Positions 10,789-23,861 of a stretch of DNA of 64,000 nucleotides are shown piece by piece. Within the stretch, counting starts at the first letter, position 1; every line of letters begins with the position of its first letter. This DNA comes from Dastarcus helophoroides (Eukaryota; Arthropoda; Insecta; Coleoptera; Bothrideridae), in the NCBI GenBank assembly GCA_028583605.1, contig CM053327.1, positions 43,393,559 to 43,457,558 of the forward strand, read 5' to 3'. The position numbers were made by a program, and so were the translations under genes. The notes under the pieces were generated by a model. It worked only from the letters and a program-made list of their open reading frames with translations. It did no database searches and had not been told where the DNA came from.

Positions 10789-11102
10789 TAAATAATTTGG
10801 AATTCAATCGGTATTGGTGTTGTTTTGCCATGAAATATTCTATAAAATTCACAAATGTACCCTTGGTGGGACACTAGCGTATTCGTTTTGAGCTAAGAAG
10901 TTTGGAATCCGATAATTGATTAATATTTCTGTCGTTTTGCCATAATATATTCTCTTAAGATCACAAATGTGCTCTTGGAGGTTCTTTGGCAAAATGCTTT
11001 TGGACTATAAAGTTTGTAATTCGATAATTCATCAGTATTGGTGTTGTTTTTCCATCAAATATTCTCTAAAATGACAGATGTTATCTTGGTGAATCACTTT
11101 GG

Positions 11103-11366
11103 TTTTGGACTAAATTTAACGAAGTTGTCTCCATGACAACTTCGTTGAATTGTTCTCTACTAGCAACTCGAATTATTCGCATGTCCAATTTCTGATGTTT
11201 CGTAACCACCTATCAATCTTCTGCCCTCAACTTTTTCCTGGATGATCAGGTGGGGAATGTGTTATTTGGTACCTCGTGTTATAGAACCAAAATAGCTAAC
11301 CTTGCTTGTTTTTATGGTGCTCAGGAGTTTCCGATCTTTATCTAGCTAGCTGAGAACTTCTTCATT
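11103..11366 (-). pseudogene. RTE-type LINE C-terminal fragment (second copy)
   Basis: Minus-strand translation yields SNEEVL, LDKDRKLLSTIKTSKVSYFG, then QEKVEGRRLIGG and, in another frame, WLRNIRNWT and RVASREQFNEVVM, in the order of an RTE ORF C-terminus. Frameshifts and stops show decay. It joins the pieces at 11493-11574 and 16782-16905 once the two insertions between them are removed. A perfect 11-bp palindrome (arms 11118-11128 and 11136-11146) sits at its end. Confidence 0.75.
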
Positions 11367-11374
11367 ACTAGTAT

Positions 11375-11483
11375 CTGTAGAATTGAAATACAAATCTTGT
11401 CCCCTAAAACCAAGAAAGATTTAAAAAATCAACAAAGGTTGCTCTAACGCGTTTCGACAGCCAAGCTATCGTCTTCAGAAAGA
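11375..11483 (-). mobile_element. Family A retroposon inserted in the RTE copy
   Basis: A 109-bp minus-strand family A copy flanked by the 9-bp direct repeat TACTAGTAT (11366-11374 and 11484-11492). Part of that repeat resembles the family end AGATACT, so the exact boundary is uncertain by a few bases. Its stem II reads GATAGC/GCTGTC, with a U-G wobble at pair three, between the two fully paired versions seen elsewhere. It splits an RTE reading frame between SWTAH and SNEEVL. Confidence 0.7.
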
Positions 11484-11492
11484 TACTAGTAT

Positions 11493-11574
11493 GTGCAGTC
11501 CAAGAGATTTTGGGGATTCTCTGATAACACCAAATTTCAAATGTCTCTATCCTATTCATAGTGTCAATTTTAAG
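11493..11574 (-). pseudogene. RTE-type LINE internal piece
   Basis: Minus-strand translation reads LKIDTMNRIETFEIWCYQR, then IPKISWTAH, a strong match to the RTE stretch that follows the CETWTL motif. It is in frame with 16782-16905 across the hAT insertion. Its right edge is the left copy of the hAT target duplication (11567-11574). Confidence 0.8.
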
Positions 11575-12620
11575 CAGGGCTTCGAACCGGAACTAAACCG
11601 AAAACCGAAAAAAACCGCTATTTTTGCCGGAACGAAAACCGGAACGAAACCGAAAAAAATATCGGTTTATTTCGGTTCGTCGAATTTATATACTTAAAAT
11701 AGTGTCCACTTTACATTTAAGATAGGAATTTTTATTTAAAATTTTAATTTTTTTATCAAATTTTGCATAATTCCATGCAACTTTCATCTCTCATTTCTGA
11801 TTAGATTAGTTTAGAAACTCACAATTTCTACATTTTTTAGAAAATATTGTCTTTATTCTCAAAATTTTAATCCAAATTAAAATTTTAAGTTTTAACTTGA
11901 ATCTTTTTCAAGGTTTTTGACTTTTTCTTGAAATTTGGCCTATTATCTGGAAATTACTTGAAATATTTCTTTTCTTCTCCTAAAATTTTGAGTTTAAAAT
12001 AAAAAAAATCCTCTGTTGTATCTTTGGAATAAAGCAGTAGCGTATTTTTCATTCAAGCTAGGGATAATTTTCCTTACAATTTTTTTTGTAAATTCGAGTT
12101 TTTCTGGAAATTTTCTGGATCCTTTTTAAAAAAAATCCAAATTCACTTCTTTCTTTAAATTTTAATTTTCTTTTCCTAACCTGGCATCTCTATTTTTTAA
12201 AGTTGTCAGTCAAATTTTCGGTTTTTCGTGAATTTTTTTCCTTCAAATTTCACTTTGATTTTAGTATTCCAGTTTTTTTTCTAAATCCCAAATTTAAATT
12301 TCTGCTGCCGACTTTCTAAATCTTCCAAAAATTCCAAGATATGATTTATTCTCAAAATTTTCGCTTAAAATCTCGCAGTTTCAAATTTAACCTAGAAATT
12401 TATAAATTTCAAATCAAAATTTCAGCAAAAAATCCAACATGATATTCCAATTTAAAGCCGGGATTTTGGCACTGAGGTCAACATTTTTACAGTAAACTTG
12501 AAAAGGTGACATGACAAAATGATCCAATGATTTACGTTAAAATAGTAATTTTTATTCTGAAAATTTTTTTCTCAAGATTTCGATTTTAACCTCAAAACTG
12601 CGATTTGTTTAGAATTTAGA

Positions 12621-12895
12621 ATTCTAATGCACAGACCAATAGGTGTGAACATTTATTAGATTCGAAGTTTGGAAAGCAAATACCGGTTTCGATCTTGTTA
12701 GATCTCGTCAGTTTGGTATATCCAGGTCTGTGCATTAGAATCCTTGTCTTCTGGGAACTTTCCTAGAGAGCAACCGCTTCGCTAGGTGGCAGTGTTTCAA
12801 CTGTTGGTAGTTCAGCTACCGATTATTCACTATACACGCCGCCTGGAGAGCTGCATGAACTTGTAGCCTAGGTTGCATTCTATTTGTATAGAATT
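12621..12895. mobile_element. Family B repeat inside the hAT element
   Basis: A 120-bp segment holding a minus-strand hammerhead is bounded by inverted copies of ATTCTAATGCACAGACC (12621-12637 and 12725-12741). It is followed by the plus-oriented family B body (CTTCTGGGAACTTTCC, GCTAGGTGGCAGTGTTTCAA, GATTCACTATACACGCCG) to about 12895. Related copies lie at 32711, 50424 and 55801-57237. No protein is encoded. Confidence 0.75.
12671..12724 (-). ncRNA. Hammerhead ribozyme, family B
   Basis: On the minus strand: ACCAAA, CUGACGA (12705-12711), stem II GAUCU (12700-12704), loop AACA, AGAUC (12691-12695), GAAA (12687-12690), CCGGUA with predicted cleavage after A at 12681, then UUUG of stem I. Unlike families A and D, nothing is inserted in the core. 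Stem I has one C-C mismatch at its fifth pair. Stem III is the self-complementary ACCGGU, so a dimer would be needed. Confidence 0.65.
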
Positions 12896-13639
12896 TAGAA
12901 GTCAAAATTGTGTGACCTCTTAAATATTAGGTAATTGTTTTCGCCAAACTTCTGGTTCAAACTTCGGCCCTTTGCTTCTTTTGTGTCAAAATTTTTTTCT
13001 AAAAATGTTAAATTTATTCACAAACTGTTTAACTACAGCTGAAATTATTTCTATAATTTCGTCTTTAAAATTGAGATTGGCGTCAATTTTTTTTCAGAAA
13101 ATTTGTTGTTGATTTTAAAATTTTAATTTTTTCATAGGTTTTTATAAATTTAAGTTTAAAAATAATTGAAGTTTCACTTTTGTGGAGTTTATTACTTTTA
13201 TTCTTAAAATTTACATTTCGCATTTAACAAAAAATCTAATTCAAATTGAAAAATGGTAGAAATTTCTAAATACATAAAATTTTCGACCAAATTCGTTATT
13301 TCCAAAAAAAAAAGTTCAAATCTTCAAAATGGTTAAACTATTAAAAAATTGCGAAAGCTATTAAAAAACTTAAAAAAAGAGTCGACATTTTCAGAAAGGC
13401 TCGAAATTTTTAAAACAAAATCTCATCATCTCGTCATAAAATTTAATCTTTAAAAAAAAGTTGAATTCTTTAAAAAAAAGTCGAAATGACAAAAAAAACC
13501 ATCTAAAATCAGTCTATTTTTCAAGATTTTTAGTTTAAACTATATACAAGGTTTTTTCTAAAATGTGAACTTTTTCCGTAAATTTGGGGATTTTTCGTGA
13601 AATGTAGTCTTTTTTCTTCCAAATTCCTAATTTAAATCT

Positions 13640-15440
13640 GACGGTTCTACATTGGTTTTCCGAAAACGTCAATTTTAAAATCGAAATGTTTATCTTCTCC
13701 TGAAATGTCTATCTTCCCCTGAAATGTCTACTTTAGTGTCGAAATTTTCACCTTTGTCACGTAATTTCGCTATTTGCGGGGTTGCCAATTATGGAGTTTT
13801 CTCCTTAAATTTAGGGACAAAATTAGGGATCTTTTAGGGGCATCCACCTGTTGTAAAATGAATATGCATGAGTTGAAAAGGTTTCTTTTTAAGTTTTTTT
13901 GATATTTTTTTATGTATCTAGTAAACCTTTGGTAGTTTAAATAACATATCGAGTTTTTCTCAAAATTTGATATTTTTTCTCAAGATTTTTATGTTCAAAC
14001 TACAGTTTCAACCTTTTGTTTGGACTTTTTCCGTAAATTTCAGGATTTTCGTGAAATTTGGTCTTTTTTCTTCCAAATTCCCAATTTGAATCTGACGGTT
14101 CTACATTCGTTTTGCGAAAGTTTCAAATTTAAAATCGAAATGTCTCGTTTTTTTCTAAAATTGCTACTCCAATCTCGATAGTTTTATCTTTATTGTGGAA
14201 CTTCGCTATTTGCGGGGTTGCCAATTTTGAAGTTTGTCCCCAAATTTAGGGACAACATTGGGGATCTTTCAGGAGCATCCACGTGTTCTAAAATGAATGT
14301 GCATGAGTTGAACACGTTTGTTTTCTAGTTTTCTTAACATTCTTTTATGTATCTAAGAAACCTTGGGCGCTTAAAATGAAATATCGAATTTTTCTCTAAA
14401 TTTGCTATTTTTTTATCAAAATTTTTAGTTCAAACCTTGATTTTAACGTTTTTCCTAAAATTTGGACTTTTTCCGTACATTTCGGGATTTTCGTGAAACT
14501 TGGTCTTTTTTCTTCCAAATTCCCAATTTGAATCTGACGGTTCTACATTCGTTTTCCGAAAATTTCAAATTTAAAATCGAAATGTCTCGTTTTTTTCTAA
14601 AATTGCTACTCCAATCTCGATAGTTTTATCTTTATCGTGGAACTTCGCTATTTGCGGGGTTGCCAATTTTGAAGTTTGTCCCCAAATTTAGGGACAACAT
14701 TGGGGATCTTTCAGGAGCATCCACGTGTTCTAAAATGAATGTGCATGAGTTGAACACGTTTGTTTTCTAGTTTTCTTAACATTCTTTTATGTATTTAGGA
14801 AACCTTGGGCGCTTAAAATAAAATATCGAATTTTTCTCTAAATTTGCTATTTTTTTATCAAAATTTTTAGTTCAAACCTTGGTTTTAACGTTTTTCCTAA
14901 AATTTGGACTTTTTCCGTACATTTCGGGATTTTCGTGAAACTTGGTCTTTTTTCTTCCAAATTCCCAATTTGAATCTGACGGTTCTACATTCGTTTTCCG
15001 AAAATTTCAAATTTAAAATCGAAATGTCTCGTTTTTTTCTAAAATTGCTACTCCAATCTCGATAGTTTTATCTTTATCGTGGAACTTCGCTATTTGCGGG
15101 GTTGCCAATTTTGAAGTTTGTCCCCAAATTTAGGGACAACATTGGGGATCTTTCAGGAGCATCTACGTGTTCTAAAATGAATGTGCATGAGTTGAACACG
15201 TTTGTTTTCTAGTTTTCTTAACATTTTTTTATGTATCTAAGAAACTTTGGGCGCTTAAAATAAAATATCGAATTTTTCTCTAAATTTGCTATTTTTTTCT
15301 CAAGATTTTTAGTTCAAACCGCAGTTTCAACGGTTTTCCTAAAATTTGGACTTTTTCCGTAAATTTCGGGATTTTCGTGAAATTTGTTCTTTTTTTGTCC
15401 AAATTTCCAATTTAAATCTGACGGTTTTACAGAAGGATCG
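13640..15440. repeat. 442-bp tandem satellite inside the hAT element
   Basis: The landmark TGCGGGGTTGCCAATT recurs at 13776, 14211, 14653 and 15095 (periods 435, 442 and 442). Each unit also has GTCCCCAAATTTAGGGAC, a small hairpin, and CTGACGGTTCTACATTCG. The same satellite occurs inverted at 61340-63240. The sequence after it (AGAAGGATCGCAGCCCCC near 15430) also follows it in the inverted copy. Confidence 0.9.
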
Positions 15441-16660
15441 CAGCCCCCACGAAAAAATATCCTGGTTACGGGCCCGTTTTGAATATTAATTCAAAATCTC
15501 CAAAAAATATCAAAATTTCAAGAAAAAAGATAACATTTTTGAAAAAGCCTAAGTTTTGAGGAAAAAAAACTAAATTTATGACAAACGATTTTTCAAAATT
15601 AATTTCAAAATTTCGGGTCCTGAAAATTTTGAGCTTTCGAAGTAAAAGTCAAATTTTCGAAAAATCCAAATTCAAACTTATATTTGTCAACTTTTTATAG
15701 TCCAAGTCTCAACTGCTAATTTCGAGAAAAATATCTATAATTAAAGAATGAAACATATCGATAAAAAGGGTTAGGAGTTTGCTAGAGAAATACTAAATTT
15801 TGTTCAAAGTCGAAATTTTAGAACAAAATAATAATGAAAAGTACATACAAGTTTAAATTTAAAACTTCAAAAGAAAGAAGTTAATTAAACAAAACTTTCT
15901 GAAAGATTTTACTTTTTCTAGAAATTTTGAAGTTTCCAGCAACATTTCCATTAAAAAAATCGAATATTTGAGTCAAGACTTCTAAATTAGGGTAGAAAAT
16001 ATGAAAAGTCTTTTTTTTTAATATATTTGAAGTTATTTTTTTGAAATTGTGACTATCCCGAAAAATCGTAATCCAAAACTTTTATTATATAATTTTTGAT
16101 TAAAAAAGACCAAGTGAAAATAAAAAAGTTTTCATTTATTTGTTTAATTTGATCTTTTTAATCGAATGTTTAAAAAAAAGTCGAAATAGTAAAAATCAAT
16201 TTTATTATTTTATTAGAAAAAGCGAGTCAAAGTTAAAACTTCGATAGAGAACCAAAATTATGAAAGAAAAGCGAAAAGTTTTTCAAATTTTCGATTTTAA
16301 TTGCCAAAGTTCGTATATTCTAGAAGTTGTCAACTCTGGGTTGAAGAAATGTTAAATAAATTGAAAAAAACATCTAAAGTATATAATTTAGTACGTTTAT
16401 GAAAATTCCGAGTTTAAATTTAAAATATCTAAATCCGGAATTGCGATTTAGTTTTTTATAAAGTTCAGGTTTTTCTTGAAATTTGAACCCAAAATTGCAA
16501 CATGAAATTAGAAAATAGAAAATATTTTTCTTCAATTTTAGGCAAGGTCAGAGTAGTTACGTGTTGTAATATTAAAGAAAAAAAGACATCACTTTTTGCA
16601 AATTATGTTCAAAAATCAATTTTTAATTGGAAAAACTTTTAAAAATCAAAAAATGAGTCA
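15441..16660. other. AT-rich hAT interior, no gene
   Basis: Irregular AT-rich sequence with scattered TCGAAATTT-type words and no sustained open frame. It lies between the 442-bp satellite and the right hAT end. Confidence 0.6.
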
Positions 16661-16781
16661 CCTAGAACCTGGAAAAAACCGTTATTTTTGTCGCCGGAAC
16701 TGAACCGATATAATTTTTTTCCCGGAACGAAAACCGAAAACCGGAACGACAAAAATAGCGGTTCGAAGCCCTGATTTTAAG

Positions 16782-16905
16782 TGTCCATGTCTCACATCCT
16801 TACAGAAGAATGCTTTATATGTAACAGCGGAGCGTTCTTAGCTGCGCTTGAACTGCGAGTTTTCTATTGGTAAGAGTGGATTTCCATTTACTAAACGCCA
16901 TGAAC
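16782..16905 (-). pseudogene. RTE-type LINE piece upstream of the hAT insertion
   Basis: Minus-strand translation gives AFSKWKSTLTNRKLAVQAQ, LRTLRCYI, and GCETWT after a stop, matching the RTE segment ending in LLYGCETWTL. It continues in frame into 11493-11574 when the hAT element and one target duplication are removed. Upstream RTE sequence toward higher coordinates is not recognisable. Confidence 0.8.
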
Positions 16906-18000
16906 TGACTACTTGAGAGGTTTGAAGTTAGTCAACACTATGTGCAAGGACAGAGTGTCATAAGTTATGTTATGCCATTTATTCCCACTCCCTCTCTATG
17001 ACATATTCTTTAATTGGTGCAATTCCATTAATGGTCCTGATTATAAAAATTAACTTAAAATGCATGAAGTAATCAGTAATCACTTCAGTTTCACTGGTGT
17101 TGTCGCCCAACTATTCGGCGTCAAATTGAATTGTTTTTTGCTTCCATTTAATTATTCGTTGTCCAGTAAGGATATAGACGTAATGAAATTCTTGAAATTG
17201 GGTTATTGATTTTCCATTGCAGCCCGACAACCACTGCTGGTCGCTGTTTAATGAAATTGTCAAACCGAGCGTATATTGATTGATTTTTCTATTTCACCCT
17301 TCTTATTCATGAATATAATTGCTGTTTATTAAGCCCACACGCCGCGACGATCCGATCTTTTGAAAGTACAACCACTCCGGTTTGTGAAATTTAATTATGT
17401 TTGGAACAAGATTTGCTTTTTGATTTTCCTTGCAAATTATTTGATTCTTTGTTCTCTGACGGTGTTTTTTCACCATTTGTTTTTTGTTTATTGCTCTACC
17501 TTCCTTATTATATTATTTTATTCTTATATTCTTTTCCACCCCCGCCTCTGCATTGGAAGTTTCAGCGAGGAACTGTTTGTACTAGGACGAGCTCTACCAT
17601 CAGTAAATCCTTGAAGAATTTATCAAAAGCAACTAAGTATACAATGCGAGTTTCATCTTAATAAAATATCCAGGCATTTACTAAAGCCCATTTCTTCTTA
17701 AAATGGCTCTCAATTACTTAGACTTTCAAGTCCTTTGATTTATTAAAAGCTGGATAAAGACTGTGAGAAAGTGGGACGCGCGGAGCTCTTGAAAACCACC
17801 TGCGAATTCATACCAACTAAATTATTTAAGGGTTTAGGAAATTTATCGCATTATATAAATTAAAGGAGCCACTCGAGCGTGCCGATAATTAAGTCCTACA
17901 TGAAGCTTTCAAGTAAAACGATTTAAGATAGAATTTTATATAAATTACTATGATTACCTCGAATGAATATTGTTTGAAATCTTTGATGGTTCGTAGTCGA
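16906..18000. other. Unassigned sequence without recognised gene
   Basis: Mixed-composition, non-tandem sequence. Two overlapping open frames near 17360-17661 show no recognisable domain and no codon support. It may be old single-copy DNA. Confidence 0.4.
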
Positions 18001-21000
18001 AACTAATGGGGGTGCTGCGACAATGTATAGCATTTTAAAATTTCGACATTTTCAAAACGTTACTTTTCAAAAATTTTAGATTTCTTTGAAAACTTGACAA
18101 TGAAACCTTTCGATTTTTTTCGCGTTTTTTGAAAGGTTGGATTGTTTTTCCAAATTTCTACTATATTGCAAAATTTAGAATTTTTCTTGTAATCTCGACC
18201 TTATTTTATTTTGAAGTTGTGGCTTTTTTGAAAAACTGTAAATACTCTTTTAAAAATTTCCGTATTTTCCTAAATATTTGGATTTTTCGATGTACTCTTT
18301 CTTCTTGTAATTTTTTTTTAATTAATCATTACATTTTTTTTAATTGTTACCATTTGCAAATTCCTACTTTTTATGAAAATGTAAATTTTTTCAAAACTGG
18401 TCTTTTGACTTTTTAAATATTTAACTTTCTCCTAATTTCATCTTTGCTAATAATTTTTTTTGAAAACATAATTTTTTTATTGAAAACTTCGATTTTTAAT
18501 AATTTCGACTGGTTTTTATTTAAAGGTCAACTATTTTCCAAAATTTCGACTTTTTTGCAAAGTTTCGATTATTTTTTGATTTTTTGTTGAAAATTTCGTT
18601 ATTTCTTGACTATCGAAATTCTTTCAAAATTTCGATTTTTTTGAAAATATTTAAATTTTTAGAACGACACTTTTAGGAAAAATTAAAATTTTGAGAACAT
18701 TTCTTTTCATAAAATGTTTAGGAAAAATGAAAACTTCGATGAAAAAATCAAAATTTCCTAAAAAAATCGAAATATCCCAAAACAACTCAACATTTTTATA
18801 CGAAATGAGATTTGAGGTAAAAATTTGAAGATACCGCATTAACCTATTTTTTAGAAAAATAGTAAAATGCGCGAGGAGATGAATTTGGATTTTTTCTAAA
18901 AATTGTAATTATTTTCCTAAAATGCTGACATTTTCAAAGAAATTTCAGTTTTTTCTTAACATTTTAATTCCTGTTGGAAATATTGATGTCTTTCTTAAAA
19001 CTTTTACAAAAATTAGTTTATGAAAATGTGATTTTGATCAAAATTAAAAATAAAACAGGTTTTTAAATGTCGTAACTTCGTGAAAGAAACATAAAATTTC
19101 TTTAAAAACAAAACAGAGAAAATTTAAAATTTCTACAAAAAAAAAATGTAAATTTCTTCAAAACTGGACTTTTGACTTTTTAAATACTTTAACTTTTTAA
19201 TACTTTTTAAATACTTTCTCCTAATTTCATCTTTGTTAATAATTTTTTTTGAAAATTTATAATTTTTTTATTGAAAATTTCGATTTTTAATAATTTCGAC
19301 TGGTTTTTATTTAAAGGTCAACTATTTTTCAAAATTTCGACTTTTTCGCAAAGTTTCGATTATTTTTTGATTTTTTGTTGAAAATTTCGTTATTTCTTGA
19401 CTCGAAATTATTTCAAAATTTCGATTTTTTTGAAAATATTTAAATATTTAAATTTTAAAAACGACACTTTCAGGAAAAATGGAAATTTGGAGAAAATTTT
19501 TTTTCATAGAATGTTTAGGAAAAATGAAAACTTCGATGAAAAAATCAAAATTTCCAAAAAAATCGAAATATCCCAAAACAACTCAACATTTTTATACGAA
19601 ATGAGATTTGAGGTAAAAATTTGAAGATACCGCATTAACCTATTTTTTAGAAAAATAGTAAAATGCGCGAGGAGATGAATTTGGATTTTTTCTAAAAATT
19701 GTAATTATTTTCCTAAAATGCTGACATTTTCATAGAAATTTCAGTTTTTTCTTAACATTTTAATTCCTGTTCGAAATATTGATTTCTTTCTTAAAACTTT
19801 TACAAAAATTAGTTTATGAAAATGTGATTTTGATCAAAATTAAAAATAAAATAGGTTTTTAAATGTCGTAACTTCGTGAAAGAAACCTAAAATTTCTTTA
19901 AAAACAAAACAGAGAAAATTTAAAATTTCTACAAAAAAAATGTAAATTTCTTCAAAACTGGACTTTTGACTTTTTAAATATTTGACTTTTTCCTAATTTC
20001 ATCTTTGTTAATAATGTTTTTGGAAAACTTATAATTTTTTTATTGAAAATTTCGATTTTTAATAATTTTGACCGGTTTTTATTTAAAAGTCAACTATTTT
20101 CCAAAATTTCGACTTTTTTGCAGTTTCGATTATTTTTTGATTTTTTGTTGAAAATTTCGTTATTTCTTGCTTATCGAAATTCTTTCAAAATTTCGATTAT
20201 TTTAAAAATATTGAAATTTTATGAAATGTTTGACATTTTTTCAAAATTTTATTGTTTTTGACCTAAACTTTCAACTTTTAAAAAAAATGTTTCACTTTGA
20301 TTCAAAATTATAACTACCAAAAGTTTAAACTTTTTCCAAAATTTTAATTTCTCAATATTTCGAGTTCTGAATACCTCGATCTACTTGAAAATTTTCACCT
20401 CTTTTCAATAAAAATGTGGTTTTTATTAAAAATTTGAGTGCAAATTTCACAACTATTCAAAATTTAAACTTTTTTAAAATTTCGAATTATTTCGTAAATT
20501 CGATAAAAGTTCACAAATCTTTTGCAAATTTTGATATTTTTTTAATTACGACTATAAATTTCGATCCTCTCCTTTTGAAAATGTCTTCTTTTGCAAAAAT
20601 TTTGACTTGTTTTGGAAATTTGAAGGATTTTGAAAATTTCTGCTGTGTCAACAAATTTCGACTTTCTTTATTAAAAATTTTAACCTTCTGCACTCTTTGG
20701 AAATTTTCAACCTTTTATTTTAATTCCCACTTTGTTGCAAATTACAGCCTTTTTTAAATGTTTAAATTTTTCAAAATTTTAGTCATTTTCCAAAATTTAA
20801 AATTTTTGATAAACTCAAAAATGTTGACTATTTTTTCCACTATTTTCAAAATTTTGAGATTTTTTTGTAAACTGTTGATCTCTTATTAGAAAATTGTGAT
20901 TTTTTTAAGTCAGACATTTTCTAAAATCTTTTATTGACATTCTCGACTAATATTTCGTGAAATTTCGATTCCATTTCAAAACTTCGATTTTTTTTCGAAA

Positions 21001-23861
21001 TTTCGGCTCTTTTTAAAAACTTGATTTTTTTTAAAAAAAGTTCTATTTTTTTAAAAATTTTGTTTATACTTTTTTTTAAACATTTTCAATTAAATCTTCG
21101 ACTTAAAAGAAAAGATTGTTTCCAAATTTGAACTATTGAAATTTTCGACTTTTTTTCGAAATTTTACCTTTTCCTTTATTTGAAAATTGTGATTTTTTTC
21201 GGTCAGACATTTCTTAAAATCTGTTATTGACCTTCTCGACTAATATTTCGTAAAATTTCGATTCCATTTCAAAACTTCGATTTTTTGAAATTTCAACTCT
21301 TTTTGAAAACTTGACTTTTCTTTAAAAAGTTCTATTTTTTAAAATGTTGTTTATAAATTTTTTTTAAACATTTTCAATTAAATCTTCGACTTAAAAGAAA
21401 AGATTGCGTCCAAACTTGAACTATTGAAATTTTCGACTTTTTTTCGAAATTTTACCTTTTCCTTTATTTGAAAATTGTGATTTTTTTCGGTCAGACATTT
21501 CTTAAAATCTTTTATTGACATTCTCGACTAATGTTTCGTAAAATTTCGATCCCATTTCAAAACTTCGATTTTTCGAAATTTCAACTCTTGTTGAAAACTT
21601 GACTTTTCTTTAAAAAGTTCTATTTTTTTTAAATATTGTTTATACATTTTTTTAAACATTTCCAATTAAATCTTCGACTTAAAAGAAAAGATTGCTTTCA
21701 AACTTGAACTATTAAAATTTTCGACTTTTTTTCAAAACTCTACCTTTCAAAATTTAAACTTTTTCGATAATTACGAATTTTTTGATAATATTGAGTTTTC
21801 TCCAATATTTAAAAAATTAGCTTCTTTGAAAATTTAATTAAAAGTTCTGCAATTTATTTTAAATGTCCACAAAATTCGTCTTTTATTCACACTCCCAAAA
21901 TTATTCAAAATGTCGACCATTTTAAAAATTAAAAATTTTTTGCGAAATTCTCGGTTTCTTTTGAAAATTTAACTTTCCATGAACATTTCAAAATATTTGC
22001 CTATTTTTTAAAATTCGCATTTTCTGATAACTTTTGCTTTATTTCTTAAAAGTGGTAATATTCTTCTTTTTAAATTTACATTTTTCAAGAAGAATTTCGA
22101 AATAATACTCGAATTTGAAAAAATTAATAACAAACATTTGTATCTATAAAATTGTGCAAAGTTTTGAAACAAATTTCCAAAAAAAAGTTGCATTTTATAT
22201 GCAAATAAATTGGCAAAATTTGAATTTTAATCACAAAAAATTGGCTTCAAGCTGGAATATTTGATTTTTGAGATTTCTCTGAAACTTCAAAATTACTAAA
22301 AAAATTAGAACAGTAAATTGTTAATGAATTATTTTCAACATTTTGATTCATTTTAATTTCGAAATTTTGAGACTCTTCTAGAAATGTTGACTCAATTTCT
22401 CAAAAATTTCAATAGTTCCCACTTTAAAGGTAAAATTTATAAAAATGTTTTTGACAATTAATTTATTGGAAACAAATTTTTTATTTAATTTCTAAAATGT
22501 TTTTTTTGACAAATATTGTTTACAGATAACAATTTTTTTTAGAAATGTGATCTGCGTTTTCTTGAAAAATTGAGTTAAGTCTTTAAATTTCGTTTTTTTT
22601 ATTGAAATTTAAATTTTAAATTCGAATTAGGGAATTTAAAGAATAAATTTAACATTTTTAGGAAAATTGGAAATTCCGATTCAAAATTCTCTTTGGTCCT
22701 ACAGCAGTAGAAATTTTTTAGAGAAATATCAAATTGTAAAAAAAATGAAATGTACAAGGTTCATTTTTTCTTGAAATTTTAATATTGTTCCCAAAGTTTT
22801 CTTATTTTTATGCAAATTTGTTTATTTTCCCTAAATTTATACCTCATAATGCTCAGTTTTTTATTAAAATTACAAAATAAAATGAATTCCAAGATATTAA
22901 AATTTTGTTAAAAATTTTTTTAATTTCCAAAATAAATTAGAGAGAAATCAAAATTTCTACAAGAAAAAATATTTTAAAGAGAAAATCTCCAGGGAAAGTT
23001 GAAATTTCAAAAAAACTTCTTTATATAAAATGTTTAGAGAAAAACACAAATTTCATAGGAAAAAAAAGCTGAATTTCTTAAAGGAAAAATCGAAATTTGA
23101 AAAAAAAAATTTGAATATCTTTGCAAAAAACTCGAAATTTTTTGTTCTTTACAAAATGTTAAAATTTTTATTGAGCTTTCAGGGTTTTTTCCAAACATTT
23201 GTTGTCAAAACTATAAAATGAAATGAACTTTAAATTGTTAAAGAGTCGTGAAAGAACTTGACATTTTTGAAGCAAATTAGAGAAACACAAAGAAAAATTG
23301 GGGGAAATTATAATTTCTAGAAAAAATTTTAAGAACGACACTTTCAGGAAAAATGGAAATTTGGAGAAAACTTCTTTTCATAAAATATTTAGGAAAAATG
23401 AAAACTTTGCTAAAAAAATCAAAATTTCCTCGAAATATCCGAAAACAACTCAACATTTTTATACGAAATGAGATTTGAGGTAAAAATTTGAAGATACCGC
23501 ATTAACCCATTTTTTAGAGAAATAGTCAAATGCGAGAGGAGTTGAATTTGGATTTTTTCTTAAAATTGTAATTATTTTCCTAAAATGCTGACATTTCCAA
23601 AGAAATTTCAGTTTTTTCTTAACATTTTAATTCCTGTTCAAAATATTGACTTGTTTCTTAAAACTTTTACAAAAATTAGTTTATGAAAATATGATTTTGA
23701 TCAAAATTAAAAATCAAATAGGTTTTTGAATGTCGTAACTTCGTGAAAGAAACTTAAAATTTCTTTAAAAACAAAACAGAGAAAATTTAAAATTTCTACT
23801 ACAAATTATTAAATAAAAAGGGTTCAGAAAATCTTGAGAAAAAACTCGTCAGCGAAATTGG
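18001..23861. repeat. AT-rich repeat block with several tandem families
   Basis: TTTCGACTTTTT / AAATTTCGA words dominate. An approximately 780-bp unit is tandem at about 18377, 19147 and 19938. A 288-293-bp unit lies at 20890-21760, marked by AAAATTGTGATTTTTTT followed by TCAGACATTT. A third dispersed copy of the GACACTTTCAGGAAAAATGG segment lies at 23330-23810. Short F/K/N-rich open frames are compositional. No gene is visible. Confidence 0.85.
20880..21760. repeat. 290-bp tandem triplicate
   Basis: AAAATTGTGATTTTT starts at 20890, 21183 and 21471. Units share GACATTCTCGACTAATATTT and AATTAAATCTTCGACTTAAA, with small indels between copies. Confidence 0.85.

Larger units (their letters stand above)
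10037..11102. repeat. About 110-bp tandem array with trimeric higher order
   Basis: GGAATTCGATAATTCATC-type landmarks recur about every 105-113 bp (10098, 10205, 10316, 10429, then 10800, 10905 and 11018). Units alternate between CTCTTGGTGGAGCACTGG and CTTTTGGAGGTTCTTTGGC types; the second type returns at about 10059, 10389 and 10977, a trimer of about 330 bp once the insertion at 10535-10788 is removed. No coding capacity. Confidence 0.8.
11575..16773. mobile_element. 5.2-kb hAT-type element without coding capacity
   Basis: Ends are inverted: CAGGGCTTCGAACCG at 11575-11589 and its reverse complement at 16759-16773. The 8-bp target duplication ATTTTAAG lies at 11567-11574 and 16774-16781. 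A CAGGG terminus with an 8-bp duplication is the hAT superfamily signature. Sub-terminal AACCGGAACGAAAACCG motifs also occur at both ends. Removing the element restores an RTE reading frame, which proves it inserted. No transposase is visible; the interior is AT-rich repeat, a family B insertion and a 442-bp satellite. Confidence 0.9.
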
